From: Macrosoma leucophasiata | Taxonomy: Eukaryota > Arthropoda > Insecta > Lepidoptera > Hedylidae | Reading direction: 5' to 3' | Assembly: GCA_036365455.1 (NCBI GenBank) | Contig: JAWQUS010000008.1 | Coordinates: 25,279,501-25,343,500, forward strand | DNA: 64,000 nt | Shown here: one piece after another, positions 24,101-32,112 of the stretch | Position numbering within the stretch: position 1 is the stretch's first letter | How the letters are laid out: every line of letters starts with the position of its first letter | Program-made: the position numbers and the translations under genes | The notes under the pieces: model-generated | The model's input: only the letters and a program-made list of their open reading frames with translations | What the model was told of the DNA's origin: nothing | The model's database searches: none

Positions 24101-26334
24101 CTAAAATAAGACGTTGCGAGTAATGAAATAACTCAAAACGGCCCATATAAAATTGCAGCATGTTATGACATCGCTCGTTGAATTGAATGGTGAAATAAAG
24201 AAATTTTAAAATATCTTCATCAGTACTCCATTTTTGTGTAACGTTGAAATATTAAAAGAACTTAGGTTGGCTGTCAGAGAATACCACTAGGTATTAAGCC
24301 TGCCTTATGTACATCAATTTGTGCACAAAAGAATAAATAAAAGTTGTTGGAAATTAAAAATGTAAAATAAAGAATTGTAAACGTGAAATAATTTTAATTT
24401 TTAAGTCAATTTTTGTTACTCATTTTTCGTCACTTTAGAAATTGTTTTCTTCGTATTATATAACTGCAATTTTCATAAATTCGTTTACATTAAAATTCAT
24501 ATGGAATAATGATAAAAAGTAATGATTTCGTACCCAGGAAACATCCTTAGCATATATTATTATCATCCTATTCAGATTCAGTCGGGTATCGCACACTGGT
24601 GCGTGTGTCGATAATGGCCGGCATCCTGTTCATCGGCGAGAGCATCCCGCGCTTCTACACGATCCTGGCGCTGGTGGGAGGCACCACCATCGCCCTGCTC
24701 ACCTTCATCCTCCCCTCCTACTGCTACCTCACGCTCATCAACCAGCCGTTGAGGGAGGGACAGACGCCTATGTGAGTATTGTTACTGAACACCTAACACT
24801 TATGAAGAAGAGACGATACGCTCAAAGTCATAGTCAAAATGTTTATTTATCACTAGCTGTGCCCGCGACTGCGTCCGCGTGAGAATTTATGATTGTTCAG
24901 TATCTACCCGGTCGTGGGCGCAGCTAGAATAAAAGTAGCCTAAGTTACTCCTTATTACATAAGCTATCTACCAGTGAAAGTCCCGTCAAAATTGGTCCAG
25001 CCGTTCCCGAAATTAGCGGGAACAAACAGACAGACAGACAAAAATGGTAAAAATGTTGTTTTGGCATATGTACCGTGTATACATACTATTATCAATGGTG
25101 GTGGGCGGCGTCATTGCCACGTTGCATTTAGTAAAAAGCGGTTACTTTAATATTTCAAACAGACACTCCAATTTTATTTATTGGTATAGATTCAGGATTC
25201 CAAGCATCATAGCTTATGATATGTCAGAAATTAAAAACTATTATATGTTAAACTTAACTAAGGTGAATAACAATAGATACACATGACTTTAAAAATTGAG
25301 AATCAAGAATGTTACTGCTAATAAATATATATACTCTTATGTATGTCAGCAGAATGTCTCATTTCCTCTTTTACAAACTGATAACAAAGAAGTGAAGGAC
25401 AGAAAAGGAGGCATTCTTTATCACTCACTGGCAGGGTTCAAAAGGCTGAATTATACTAAGAAAAGCCGCGCCGAAGAGCGGCTGGACTTATTCCCAGTGG
25501 GTTCAAATCCCGCCGGAAGTCAAATTTTTCTTTAAATAATTTGACGATATACAACGTGTAAAAGAATTGAATGTACAACCCGAAACTAGTTAGTTCAGTA
25601 TCGATTTCAGACATTTTTGGTAATATATTGCCCCAAAGTTAATTAAAATTAAGGAAATTATGGTCCTATTGTATGGGTATTTTCCTTTGTATTGACAGTT
25701 CACCAAATGGGTTTTGGTGAACTGTCAATACAAAGGAAAATGAGACTAACATCTATCTAAAATAAATTGCTAGTTTCAACAAGTTTATTAGAACTCATTG
25801 AGACGTGCTTTTTATTATAAATAATAATTTAAAAAATAAAATAGTAGAAAATAAAAATTAATCTTATTACTAGCGAGTGTTAAAGAAGTTACGCTACATC
25901 ACTTTTTTTCCGTTCGTGTTTCATGTGTGGCCGTAGGTAGAAGTAGGGTAAGTATGCATAGGGTGTGCATACTGCTCGTACAAATTGAGGACAACTTATT
26001 TCCTAAATAAAAAATATTAAATACATATACATGTAATTTCAGTTCATGACAATCATAATGATTATAACTCGATTTTCTAATCGAGGTGTTAGATAGTGTG
26101 CATTATTCCCCTTACATGTTGTATATGTAGCTACGACATATACAAACATTTTCACTCTCAGCGCTATCCGCTAGTTGCTAATAATGTGTAATTTTCAGTC
26201 AAACTGCCGGCTGGATGAAGCTGGTGTGTTGGGAGGTGATCGTGTTGGGCGTGGTGGGCGGCGTCATTGCCACGTACAGCGCCATCAGCGCCATCTTCAG
26301 CACCTCGCAGGCGATGCCGTGCTACCTCAGATAA
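2972..26334 (+). CDS. Amino-acid transporter, AVT / SLC32-SLC36 type (5' end missing)
   Basis: Eight coding exons join in phase: 2972-3113, 18208-18376, 18764-18952, 19344-19458, 20875-20998, 23565-23771, 24576-24771 and 26199-26334 (stop TAA), giving 425 residues without the N-terminus. The product is a multi-pass membrane protein of the amino acid/auxin permease family, expected to move amino acids across the plasma or an organelle membrane. Diagnostic features are the TM1 motif GEMAGSGVLALPRAL, FGVAVVYLLLA, a GGASTFPTIQNDM block like the family's GG(H/A)xxFPTIQxDM, then LYLPIAIGGYAVYGD, LINPVCQEMEEL, and IGESIPRFYTILALVGG near the C-terminus. Hydrophobic segments suggest about ten to eleven TM helices. 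The first visible exon starts in phase 0 after an AG and has no start codon of its own in good context, so an upstream exon is needed. Substrate unknown; SLC36-like proton-coupled transport is possible. Confidence 0.9.
3687..3825. mobile_element. 139-bp hAT-type MITE with perfect 8-bp target duplication
   Basis: The ends are 'cagtgattcccaaa' and 'tttgggaacctctg', imperfect inverted repeats of the hAT pattern. Both sides carry GTCTATGT (3679-3686 and 3826-3833), an exact 8-bp target-site duplication as expected for hAT transposition. No coding capacity. Confidence 0.88.
4560..4757 (+). repeat. RTE-like non-LTR 3' fragment
   Basis: Contains 'gtaactctgtctgtctgtct', 'gaaatttggtacagagatag' and 'cgaagtcgcgggcaacagct', a block typical of lepidopteran RTE-derived tails. 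Related pieces occur at 5880-6070 with 6715-6765, 22000-22130, 24848-25215 (minus), 34320-34525, 44760-45060 and 53635-53825. No intact reverse transcriptase frame. Confidence 0.65.
5280..5358 (-). repeat. tRNA-headed SINE, family 2
   Basis: The minus strand reads as a tRNA-like fold: A box 'tagcttagtggtaaagc', a perfect 5-bp T stem around 'ttcgact', and an acceptor-like stem with one mismatch. The anticodon stem is poor. Copies at 25441-25540 and 32462-32580 share the head and the trailing 'gtcaaatttttcttt', so this is a SINE rather than a working tRNA gene. Confidence 0.65.
5512..7689. mobile_element. 2.2-kb non-autonomous DNA element with nested repeat pieces
   Basis: The left end 'ggggagagtcggatatattg' and the right end '..aatataccagactctcccc' are inverted. 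Flanks are aataatta and tataatta (7 of 8 identical), consistent with an aged 8-bp target duplication. Subterminal sequence repeats the theme 'aattgtacca' / 'tggtacaatt' on both sides. An RTE-like fragment (5880-6070, 6715-6765) is nested inside, and that fragment has a 31-bp tandem duplication at 5987-6048. No transposase frame seen. Confidence 0.7.
8958..10113. repeat. Foldback element with TATCGATA-rich core
   Basis: The outer arms 8958-9020 and 10041-10113 are inverted copies sharing 'ttaactcgcgtatcgcctgc' and a GC-rich 'gagagcggggg' segment. The core at 9590-9975 holds at least ten TATCGATA octamers plus many CGATA half sites, arranged as two inverted arms (9622-9692 and 9872-9941) around a centre of alternating octamers. 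No protein is encoded. CGATA/TATCGATA are known DREF/BEAF-type recognition motifs in Drosophila; whether they act here is inference. Confidence 0.8.
11086..11228. mobile_element. 143-bp hAT-type MITE with 8-bp target duplication
   Basis: The ends carry 'attcataaacgta' and its inverse 'tacgtttatgaat'. TAGCCTAT flanks both sides (11078-11085 and 11229-11236). A partial relative is at 10757-10800, where the same left end is followed by unrelated sequence. Confidence 0.8.
11540..11795 (+). repeat. RTE-like repeat, second subtype
   Basis: Shares 'cgtattgcctcagaat', 'tttgatagatacggactatt' and 'cgagactaacgaacagcaat' with 26500-26745 (plus) and 30795-31045 (minus). A short open frame across it is repeat-derived and not conserved between copies. 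Confidence 0.7.
11953..12235 (-). repeat. Dispersed repeat with (TCTGAT)n tail
   Basis: Starts with reiterated 'cagaat' and continues 'aaactcatttattcattt', 'gacaggcacctcttatgaca' and 'gtagaatgtctc'. It is the inverse of 20140-20335, where the tail is 'tctgattctgattct'. A weaker third copy is at 25225-25430. The simple tail suggests a non-LTR or SINE 3' end. Confidence 0.7.
12240..12627. repeat. ACC-rich microsatellite and 66-bp minisatellite
   Basis: Runs of (ACC)n with interspersed aac/agc/gcc. From about 12465 a 66-bp unit is repeated almost exactly (two full units, third partial). Long open frames (Thr/Asn-rich on plus, Gly-rich on minus) are products of the repeat. A short 'ccaccacctgatggtggtgg' hairpin sits at the left edge. 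Confidence 0.85.
12790..13680 (-). repeat. Dispersed repeat family U, long copy
   Basis: Inverse of the plus-oriented copies at 21285-21905 and 43870-44485. Shared blocks include 'tgtgcgccaaacgttaaa', 'gtgtaaattctgtacatt', stretches of (ctgt)n / (acag)n, and 'ctatcactgtttatgagata'. Non-coding; resembles non-LTR untranslated or tail sequence. Confidence 0.7.
15485..15690 (+). repeat. tRNA-headed SINE, family 3
   Basis: The tRNA-like head 'acctggttagtccagcggtg ...' with 'gcgggttcgacccc' as B box is followed by a body containing 'cccacgacacaggtttata' and 'gctgtgagtgtaagcg'. Copies: 29808-30017 (minus, inserted in a plus copy) and 31626-31850 (minus). Confidence 0.75.
16292..16463 (+). repeat. 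Dispersed repeat family A copy
   Basis: 5'-truncated copy starting at 'actcgagggcgtaggca' and ending at 'ggcatctgcattatgacc'; same orientation as 571-761. Confidence 0.65.
17632..17755 (-). repeat. tRNA-headed SINE, family 1 copy
   Basis: Closely similar to 783-907 in the same orientation; 'gcctccgacccgggaatcg' covers the B-box region. Confidence 0.7.
17813..17975. mobile_element. 163-bp palindromic MITE
   Basis: The arms 'acacattttaaaaccgggtc' and 'gacccggttttaaaatgtgt' are inverted for over 40 bp and include 'cgatactattttcgat'. The centre holds 'accgacgtttcggctccg' and 'gcacgagccgtggtcgcgg', a motif I know from lepidopteran repeats. It lies about 230 bp upstream of transporter exon b. Confidence 0.75.
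18208..18376 (+). CDS. Transporter exon b (TM2 and following loop)
   Basis: The acceptor is 'tattccag' and the donor is 'gtgaat' after 18376. It encodes WLGVPLVILFCLVAAFSGKR, then the basic loop with DCWSIIESRDPQMRTRKRNP and the conserved YSIIADQTLGRTW. Phase 1 in, phase 2 out. Confidence 0.88.
18764..18952 (+). CDS. Transporter exon c
   Basis: Encodes SAVVSMAIVVTQFGVAVVYL and LMLFGTPKDFS. Two in-frame acceptors exist, at 18727 and 18763. The downstream one has the better T-rich tract and gives a loop length closer to the family, so it is preferred. The upstream one would add 12 hydrophobic residues. Donor 'gtgagt'. Confidence 0.8.
19344..19458 (+). CDS. Transporter exon d
   Basis: Acceptor 'ctcttgcag', donor 'gtgaaa'. 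Encodes FLGVVAFFSTVIACILYFIQ, then MMNDIRPFVFRWGIRGFQ. Phase 2 in, phase 0 out. This and exons c, f and g have GC-rich third positions unlike the introns around them. Confidence 0.88.
20140..20335 (+). repeat. Dispersed repeat with (TCTGAT)n tail, plus copy
   Basis: Inverse of 11953-12235, ending 'gagtttctgattctgattct'. It lies in transporter intron 4 together with a family A piece (19750-19890). Confidence 0.7.
20875..20998 (+). CDS. Transporter exon e (GGASTFPTIQNDM motif)
   Basis: Acceptor 'acttgcag', donor 'gtgagt'. Encodes DFFLSIGTIMFAFGGASTFP and TIQNDMADKTKFSNSLHWSF, the most diagnostic block of the AVT/SLC36 family. Phase 0 in, phase 1 out. Confidence 0.9.
21285..21905 (+). repeat. 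Dispersed repeat family U copy
   Basis: Same orientation as 43870-44485 and highly similar to it across about 600 bp, from 'gtagaagtgtaaattctgta' to 'tatttctgataccgctat'. Sits in transporter intron 5. Confidence 0.75.
22257..22332. repeat. 38-bp tandem duplication
   Basis: Two adjacent units beginning 'aataatcgtgaatgatgcat' differ at two positions (g/a each). Non-coding; transporter intron 5. Confidence 0.8.
23199..23534 (+). repeat. Pair of 'accgacttcaaaaagg' repeats next to exon f
   Basis: The block 'ttaaccgacttcaaaaagg' followed by 'ggaggttttcaattcgcc' and 'tgtatgtt' occurs at 23199-23250 and again at 23489-23534. The second copy ends in a T-rich tail that merges into the polypyrimidine tract before the acceptor at 23564. 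Confidence 0.75.
23565..23771 (+). CDS. Transporter exon f
   Basis: Acceptor 'atatccag', donor 'gtgggt'. Encodes LYLPIAIGGYAVYGDAVAPN, a TM segment ending NPVCQEMEELYDIPR. Phase 1 in and out; the join with exon e gives an in-frame Ala. Confidence 0.88.
23921..24003. repeat. Two consecutive perfect hairpins
   Basis: 'gctgaaaatttcagattt' (23921-23938) pairs with 23959-23976 over 18 bp. Immediately after, 'cgctgccattt' (23976-23986) pairs with 23993-24003 over 11 bp. They are in transporter intron 6, near a poly-T run. Confidence 0.8.
24576..24771 (+). CDS. Transporter exon g
   Basis: Encodes DSVGYRTLVRVSIMAGILFI and GESIPRFYTILALVGGTTIA, then LLTFILPSYCYLTLINQPLR. Two tandem acceptors 6 nt apart (24575 and 24581, both after 'attcag') are usable in frame; the first is chosen. 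Donor 'gtgagt'. Phase 1 in, phase 2 out. Confidence 0.87.
24848..25215 (-). repeat. RTE-like repeat copy carrying an exon-derived insert
   Basis: Inverse of 44760-45060, with matching 'cgtgtatacatac' and 'gcatttagtaaaaagcggtt'. Between these two landmarks this copy holds about 30 extra bases, including 25098-25122, identical to transporter exon h 26251-26275. Confidence 0.75.
25679..25741. repeat. Perfect 29-bp hairpin
   Basis: Arms 25679-25707 and 25713-25741 are exact inverse complements with a 5-nt loop 'tgggt'. Located in the last transporter intron. Perfect pairing with no bulges points to a foldback/MITE relic rather than a microRNA precursor. Confidence 0.85.
26199..26334 (+). CDS. 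Transporter exon h (C-terminus and stop)
   Basis: Acceptor 'aattttcag'. Encodes TAGWMKLVCWEVIVLGVVGG, then VIATYSAISAIFSTSQAMPC and YLR followed by TAA (26332-26334). The last TM helix and short cytoplasmic or luminal tail are as usual for the family. Confidence 0.88.
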
Positions 26335-29300
26335 CTTGCTACTTTCTAGCAGAGCACAGAACACCCTTGTCATTTCACATGTCAACCACGTACTAAATCG
26401 AATTAAGCTGTTTGAAATGTTTAAATGTGAAGACTACTAAAAAACTCAAAAACTTAATGGAAAATTTATTTATTTAACTTGTTACTTAATATTTATAAAC
26501 TTCGTATTGCCTCAGAATGAAATTATGTGTCAAAGGTTTGATAGATACGGACTATTTGTATAGGAAAATGAAATTGTGGTTTTTGCCCTTCAATTTCTTC
26601 ATATTTTCTTACCTTTTAAACCTTCCCTGGACTTCCAAAAATCATTCCAAACCAAAATGAGCCAAATCGGTTCAGCCCTTTTCGAGTTTTAGCGAGACTA
26701 ACGAACAGCAATAGATTTTTATAGATGAATAGATTAGATATAGATAATATCTTAACATAATTTAAAACTAGTATGTGAGAACAATAAACGAAAAATAACT
26801 TTTCTTTTATGTCACATAACAGCATAAACACATAAATCGTTTACCTGTAAAGTCTTCAAATAATGACTAGATTTTCTTGAAAACTATCAAGCGAGACCTT
26901 TAGTAAGCTATACAAAAAGTGGTTCTGTGCTCTGTAAATTTATAGCTCTGATAATACTATAGGTATTCTCTAATTGAAAAGCCTGTACTAATAAACAAAG
27001 CTCAAGATTGAGTTGTGTTAAGTATGCTGTGTTGTATAGTTAATTTTTTATCGTATGCCTTCAATCTTGCGTTCTCTTTATTAATGCGAGGCCATAATCA
27101 ACCTTACACATCCCTACACATTGGAGCATATTTGTATGGATTGATTATCTTTTTGATTATTACTTTTAACCCATTATACCAACCCATTTATTCACGATTT
27201 AATTATGTTCATTTGACTAATATTATCAGCTATAAGTCGTATTTAAAAATAATAAAATGATGTCATAATTACTCTCCAAACTGAAATGAAATAATTTCTT
27301 ATTTGCTGGGAAATTTTATCTCAACGAAATACTGCTCTAAATAAATAAACACAAATGGGTGCTGTTAGGTGAAATTGCTGTTAAACAAATGAAAACGTTG
27401 TTTGAATCTCAAACAATTAGTATATGGAATACAAACGAATAAGATTAATATAATGTTTAATTATTAATTCAATCTGATTTACTTTTTAATAATAGATACG
27501 CATCATTGTACTTGCTTAGTTATTGTATGGTACATTAGATACTGTTATAGATAAATGATAAATAGAAGAGATAGATTATGTCACATACTTGCCATTTAGT
27601 CGCTTGGCTACCTAACGTTATTCAAATTTAGTTTCGTATGTAATTAATCATTTAAAAAACGCAGTCGCTCACTTCTCGTGAAGGATTAATCATGCTTATT
27701 TGCTTTCCCACTTTCTCACTGTGAAATGAAAACGTAGAGAAAGAGACGGCACTCTGGTACGAGTTGTACGTAGGTACGCATTTTTTTGTCTATTCTGTGA
27801 GTAGCATGATCTGTGTTTAATGTTTTTATGTGAATTTTATTTTTATATTTTTTTTTCTTATGTTGAAGTACACATAATTATAAATATCTTGTGTTTTATT
27901 TCAATGCCATATGAATTTTGTGTTAATAAACAATCAGTACAATGTTATTCTCGTTGCCATCTACAAATAAAAAAAATATATTAAATATTTAAAAACTCCG
28001 ATGGCGGTACGATGTTCGCCAGGTTAAATCGAGTTCAATAACATAAACTTAACACTCAGATGAATTTACAAATGTGTCTTATACACATTTTTTCAAACAT
28101 ATTTCTACGTCTATGCCGCGAGAGCGTCGTTGTTTGTTTGTAAGATGTAATATTACACTATATCGCGATAGTGTGCACTTTGCGTCATACTGGGTACCCC
28201 TGCGGTCTTACTGACTTATTTACTGACCGATACTGACCACTGATAACAAGTCACCTTGCGGTGGAAAAGTATTATCGTAATTGGTCTAGTGATGTGTGAT
28301 CATATCAATGCAATAATACAAGAATTTCGATATATTGGCGGGTACCTATTACAATCGTTACAAGATATTATACTTCGCTACTGGTAGTAGGGCTCCAGTG
28401 ACTTGAGCGTGAGCACCACCGCAGCACCTAATCTACTTGCCGCCATTTAATTTGATTTATCTTTACGCCAAGTCTCTTACGGGGCAGAGAGTGTGGAGCG
28501 CCACATATATCCCGGTCCTGATACAGCTCCCGTCCTTCTAACTTCATCATTCTCTTCATACTTCCACGCCGATTCCTAAGACTTTTCACATTTAAACAGT
28601 AAAAATCTCCCCTACCTATAACACACAAAATTCAGTAAGTATATTTAAACAACTTTTTCAATTATTTTTAAGAATGTTTAATAGGTATCGATGGAATAAA
28701 CATGTATAACCAATCTAAATATCCGTCGCTTAGAAAGTACAGTGTTGTCCCAATATCCAATATCCAATATCCAGTAGGTAGAATTGACTTAAATTAACCG
28801 CTGCATAGGTACACCCCTAGTTATCGCTCAGAAAAATAGAAGCTTGATGTTTACGATCAATATTTAAGATTTAGAATTGATGATTACAGTACGCTATCAG
28901 GACAACTTGTTATGAGTAAGGCAAGGTCCGGGCGTCGCAGGTAGAGATGGGATGATATGGATATTCGTTAGTGTCGGATAGTTTCGGTTACGGATATCTG
29001 TTACATTGAGAAGAAATAATTAAATATTTGTAGGTTATGATTATTGCTTTCTCTATTTGTTGGCTTGACGAGGCATTTGGTCTAGCGGTGTGTGACAATC
29101 CAAAGTACTATGATTGTACTACGACCTCTAGGCCTTCTACCATCGATCTTACCAATAACCATAAGCTACTCAAAATCAATCCATACTTTCTACTAAAATC
29201 AGTGACATTTGGCTGCATTCTCTTGATAAATAAATATCTAAATTAAACTATTCTCAGAATGCATTTTACGCAATTTACGGAAATTAGGAGAACGTTACGT

Positions 29301-29756
29301 TTACGATTTTTACGGTTTACGTTTACGAGACGTTTTATTCGCGCTGGACTAATAAATTAAATCGAAACTTATTTCGAATTTGGTTACGGTTACAGATAGA
29401 AAATTGTTCGGATATGTATCCCGTAGTTTCGGGTACGGTTACGGAGCTCCGTAACATCCCTATTGCGGGAGATTGATACGCATTGCCCGATCGAACCCGC
29501 ACCCGACTGGACGCATCACTCAATACGTAAGTTTCCTTATTGTTATAAAATAGATACTTATACGTTACTGTTATAAATAATAACTCACGTTATTGCGAGG
29601 GTCAATAGTTAAGTATCTACCTTTAATTTTATTTTGAGATAAGTAGTTGTCACATCCCGGACTGCTTTTATATATGTACTAGCGCCCCGCCCCGGCTTCG
29701 CACGGGTGCAACAGAAATTTCGCTAGTGATTCAAAAGACTAGCGAATATCTATGTA

Positions 29757-30072
29757 TATTGTGTATGTGTTGTGTGTGTACAACGGCATCCACGACACAG
29801 GTTTATAAAATGAAATACGCTTACACTCACAGCTCCACATTGGTATTAATTAACCTATGTCGTGGATGCCGTTGTACACATACAACACATACACAAACAC
29901 CCAGACTCGTAACAAATATCTGTAGGCCATACAAATATTTGTCCCGGTGAGGGGATCGAACCCGCGACCCTTCGAATCACACGGGGGTTTCACACCGCTG
30001 GACTAACCGGGTCGTCGTTTATAATCTAGTATTGGATTGTTAGGGGCTGTGAGTGTAAGCGTATTTATTTAT
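29757..30072. repeat. SINE family 3 copy inserted into another copy of itself
   Basis: A plus-oriented copy is visible at 29757-29807 ('acgacacaggtttata') and resumes at about 30018 ('atctagtattgg', 'ggctgtgagtgtaagcg'). Between them lies a minus-oriented copy (29808-30017) whose tRNA-like head is at 29940-30015. 'tttataa' occurs at both junctions and may be the target duplication. Confidence 0.7.
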
Positions 30073-30794
30073 TGTTTGTCCAGTATACCCTACAGTGAAA
30101 CTTTTTTTACTTATCAGAAGGAACCTTTTTTGTTAAAAGAAATAAATGAAGATTTATAGGTCTAGGACGAGTGATAAATATTGCCCTACGTTATGTAGTA
30201 AGATTGATGCATGTTGAATGAATAATTATTATTAGATTATAACGATAAGCGTACATAAGTTAATGATGTTATGCCTAATGTGTTCTTTGGTCCTAATTTT
30301 AGTTTCTGATGAGTAAGTTCTGTTTATTCTGCCTCTGTAACTAATCTTAATATATATAAATCTCGTGTCACAATGTTTGTCCTCAATGGACCCCTAAACC
30401 ACTTAACCGATTACAATAAAATTCGCACACCATGTGCAGTTCGATCCAACTTGAGAGATAGGATAGTTTAAATCTCAAATTATAGTCGCAATTTTAATTT
30501 ATTGCTAATTATTTGTCTGTTATTATTTGACAGTCACAATTATCTGTTAACTCCAAATGATTCTAACAGATGTCGATACCTTTCGACTGGGTTGAGTAAG
30601 TAATCAATAGATGGCGCTGCTATGGTAAATCTACAAACGTGTCATATAAGCTACATTTTAACAGCATAATTACCACGTGTTGTTGACGCTATAAAATTAA
30701 TTAAATTAATTTTGTAGTGAACGAAATGCCGTATAATTCAATAATTTCCACTTTTTAAATTTTTGATGTTAGCATAGCCGGCCACGTCTATGTA

Positions 30795-31045
30795 TATAAA
30801 AATGCAACCCGTTTTCCTTGGTCACGGCATCATGCGTGAATGGCTTCACCGATTTGGCTAATTTTGGTTTTTAATGATTTTTGGAAGTCTAGGGAAGGTT
30901 TGAAAGGTAAGAAAATATGAAGAAATTGAAGGGAAACAGTACAAACCACAATTTTATTTTTCCATACAAATAGTCCGTATCTATCAAACCTTTGACACCT
31001 TATTTCATTCTGAGGCAATACGAAGTTTGCCGGGTCAGCTAGTTA
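30795..31045 (-). repeat. RTE-like repeat, second subtype, minus copy
   Basis: Inverse of 11540-11795 and 26500-26745; ends with 'ggcaatacgaagtttgccgg'. Confidence 0.7.
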
Positions 31046-31625
31046 TATCCGAAAATTCTATCAGGTTGCCCGGTCGGTAATTCGAGTTTCAAGTTAACTT
31101 GGAAAAGGAAATACTGCAATAATCGGACATATAAAAATCTCAAAATCTACCCATTGATACTGATGGTAGTTTAAACGCAGGTATATACTATATTAAACTC
31201 CACAACGCTACTGAGTCTTCCTACCTTACTATGAAGCTATAGTTATAGATTGAGTGAGAGAACACTCTGAATACATATTTGAAGCTTGAAGCCATTTTGA
31301 AGCGAGGTAAAACCATCGTTATATTTTTATCCAACCATCGTTATTTTATTATATAGCTTTTGTCTAAATAAAATGTTTCTTTCTTTACCCCTGCCAAGCT
31401 GGTCCCCTTTTCTCTTTCTAATATATGGTTAAATAAGGTAGATACCGTGATGTAGGCATTTGATTCCAGCTGTTGTTCGTTACGTTGGTCTGCTGGCTCC
31501 ATTTTTACTTAGCTTCATAGTTCATAGATGGACAGACAGACAGCGGAGGGTTAGTCAAAAGGTCCTGTTTTTACCTTTAAGGCACGGAATCTTAAAAATG
31601 GAATGAAAAATCTAATTTTGGGCAT

Positions 31626-31926
31626 ATAAATAAATAAATAAAATAAAATACGCTTACACTCACAGCCCCACAGTAGGTATAAACCTGTGTCGTGGGTGCC
31701 GTTGTACACATACAACACATACACAAGCACCCAGACCTGAAACAAATATCTGTAGGCCATACAAATATTTGTTCCGGTGCGGGGATCGAACCCGCGACCC
31801 TTCGAATAAAACGGTGGTTCCGCACCGTTGGACTAACCGGGTCGTCAGACGTGCGACCCGGGGCGTCAGGGCATGGACCGAACCTGCGACCTCTGGATAA
31901 CTAGTCCAGCCGCTTCACCTGCTAAT
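31626..31926 (-). repeat. Two tRNA-headed SINE copies just upstream of GCSH
   Basis: 31626-31850 is a family 3 SINE (head 'ggggatcgaacccgcgaccc' inverted). 31866-31926 is a second tRNA-like head resembling family 2 ('gaacctgcgacctctggata'). They end about 85 bp before the GCSH start codon. Confidence 0.7.
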
Positions 31927-32012
31927 CTGCTGTAGCCCAGCGTCGAATTATAATTTTCCCTTTGATTTGGTTGATGAGGGAAATATAACATTGGAGGGTT
32001 GGGTTCCAGGAC

Positions 32013-32112
32013 ATGGTACTTTGCAGCGCAGTTCGCGCCGCGTCGAATTCGCGGAGGTGGAGCGCGTGCGTCATGTCGTGCTGTCGACGGTCTTGTACCA
32101 CACAAAGCAACG
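32013..32112 (+). CDS. GCSH: GCSH exon 1 (mitochondrial leader)
   Basis: Encodes [20 protein letters not shown], then further Cys/Arg/Ser residues ending TTQSN. The donor 'gtaaga' follows in phase 1 and exon 2 completes Gly. Four Cys in the leader is unusual but composition otherwise fits an import signal. Confidence 0.85.

Larger units (their letters stand above)
26335..32012. other. Transporter 3' flank and intergenic region
   Basis: Possible polyadenylation signals follow the stop at about 26782 (caataaa), 26990 (aataaa) and 27925 (aataaa); which is used cannot be told. An RTE-like copy is at 26500-26745. 26840-28370 looks unique and AT-rich. 28450-28595 is a repeat shared with 62765-62890 ('gagagtgtggagcgcca'). 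28600-29750 holds nothing recognised. 29757-31850 is SINE and RTE debris. No protein gene is supported. Confidence 0.6.

Noticed and set aside
25679..25741. microRNA precursor
   Set aside because: Perfect pairing without bulges and a short 5-nt loop are unlike animal pre-miRNAs.
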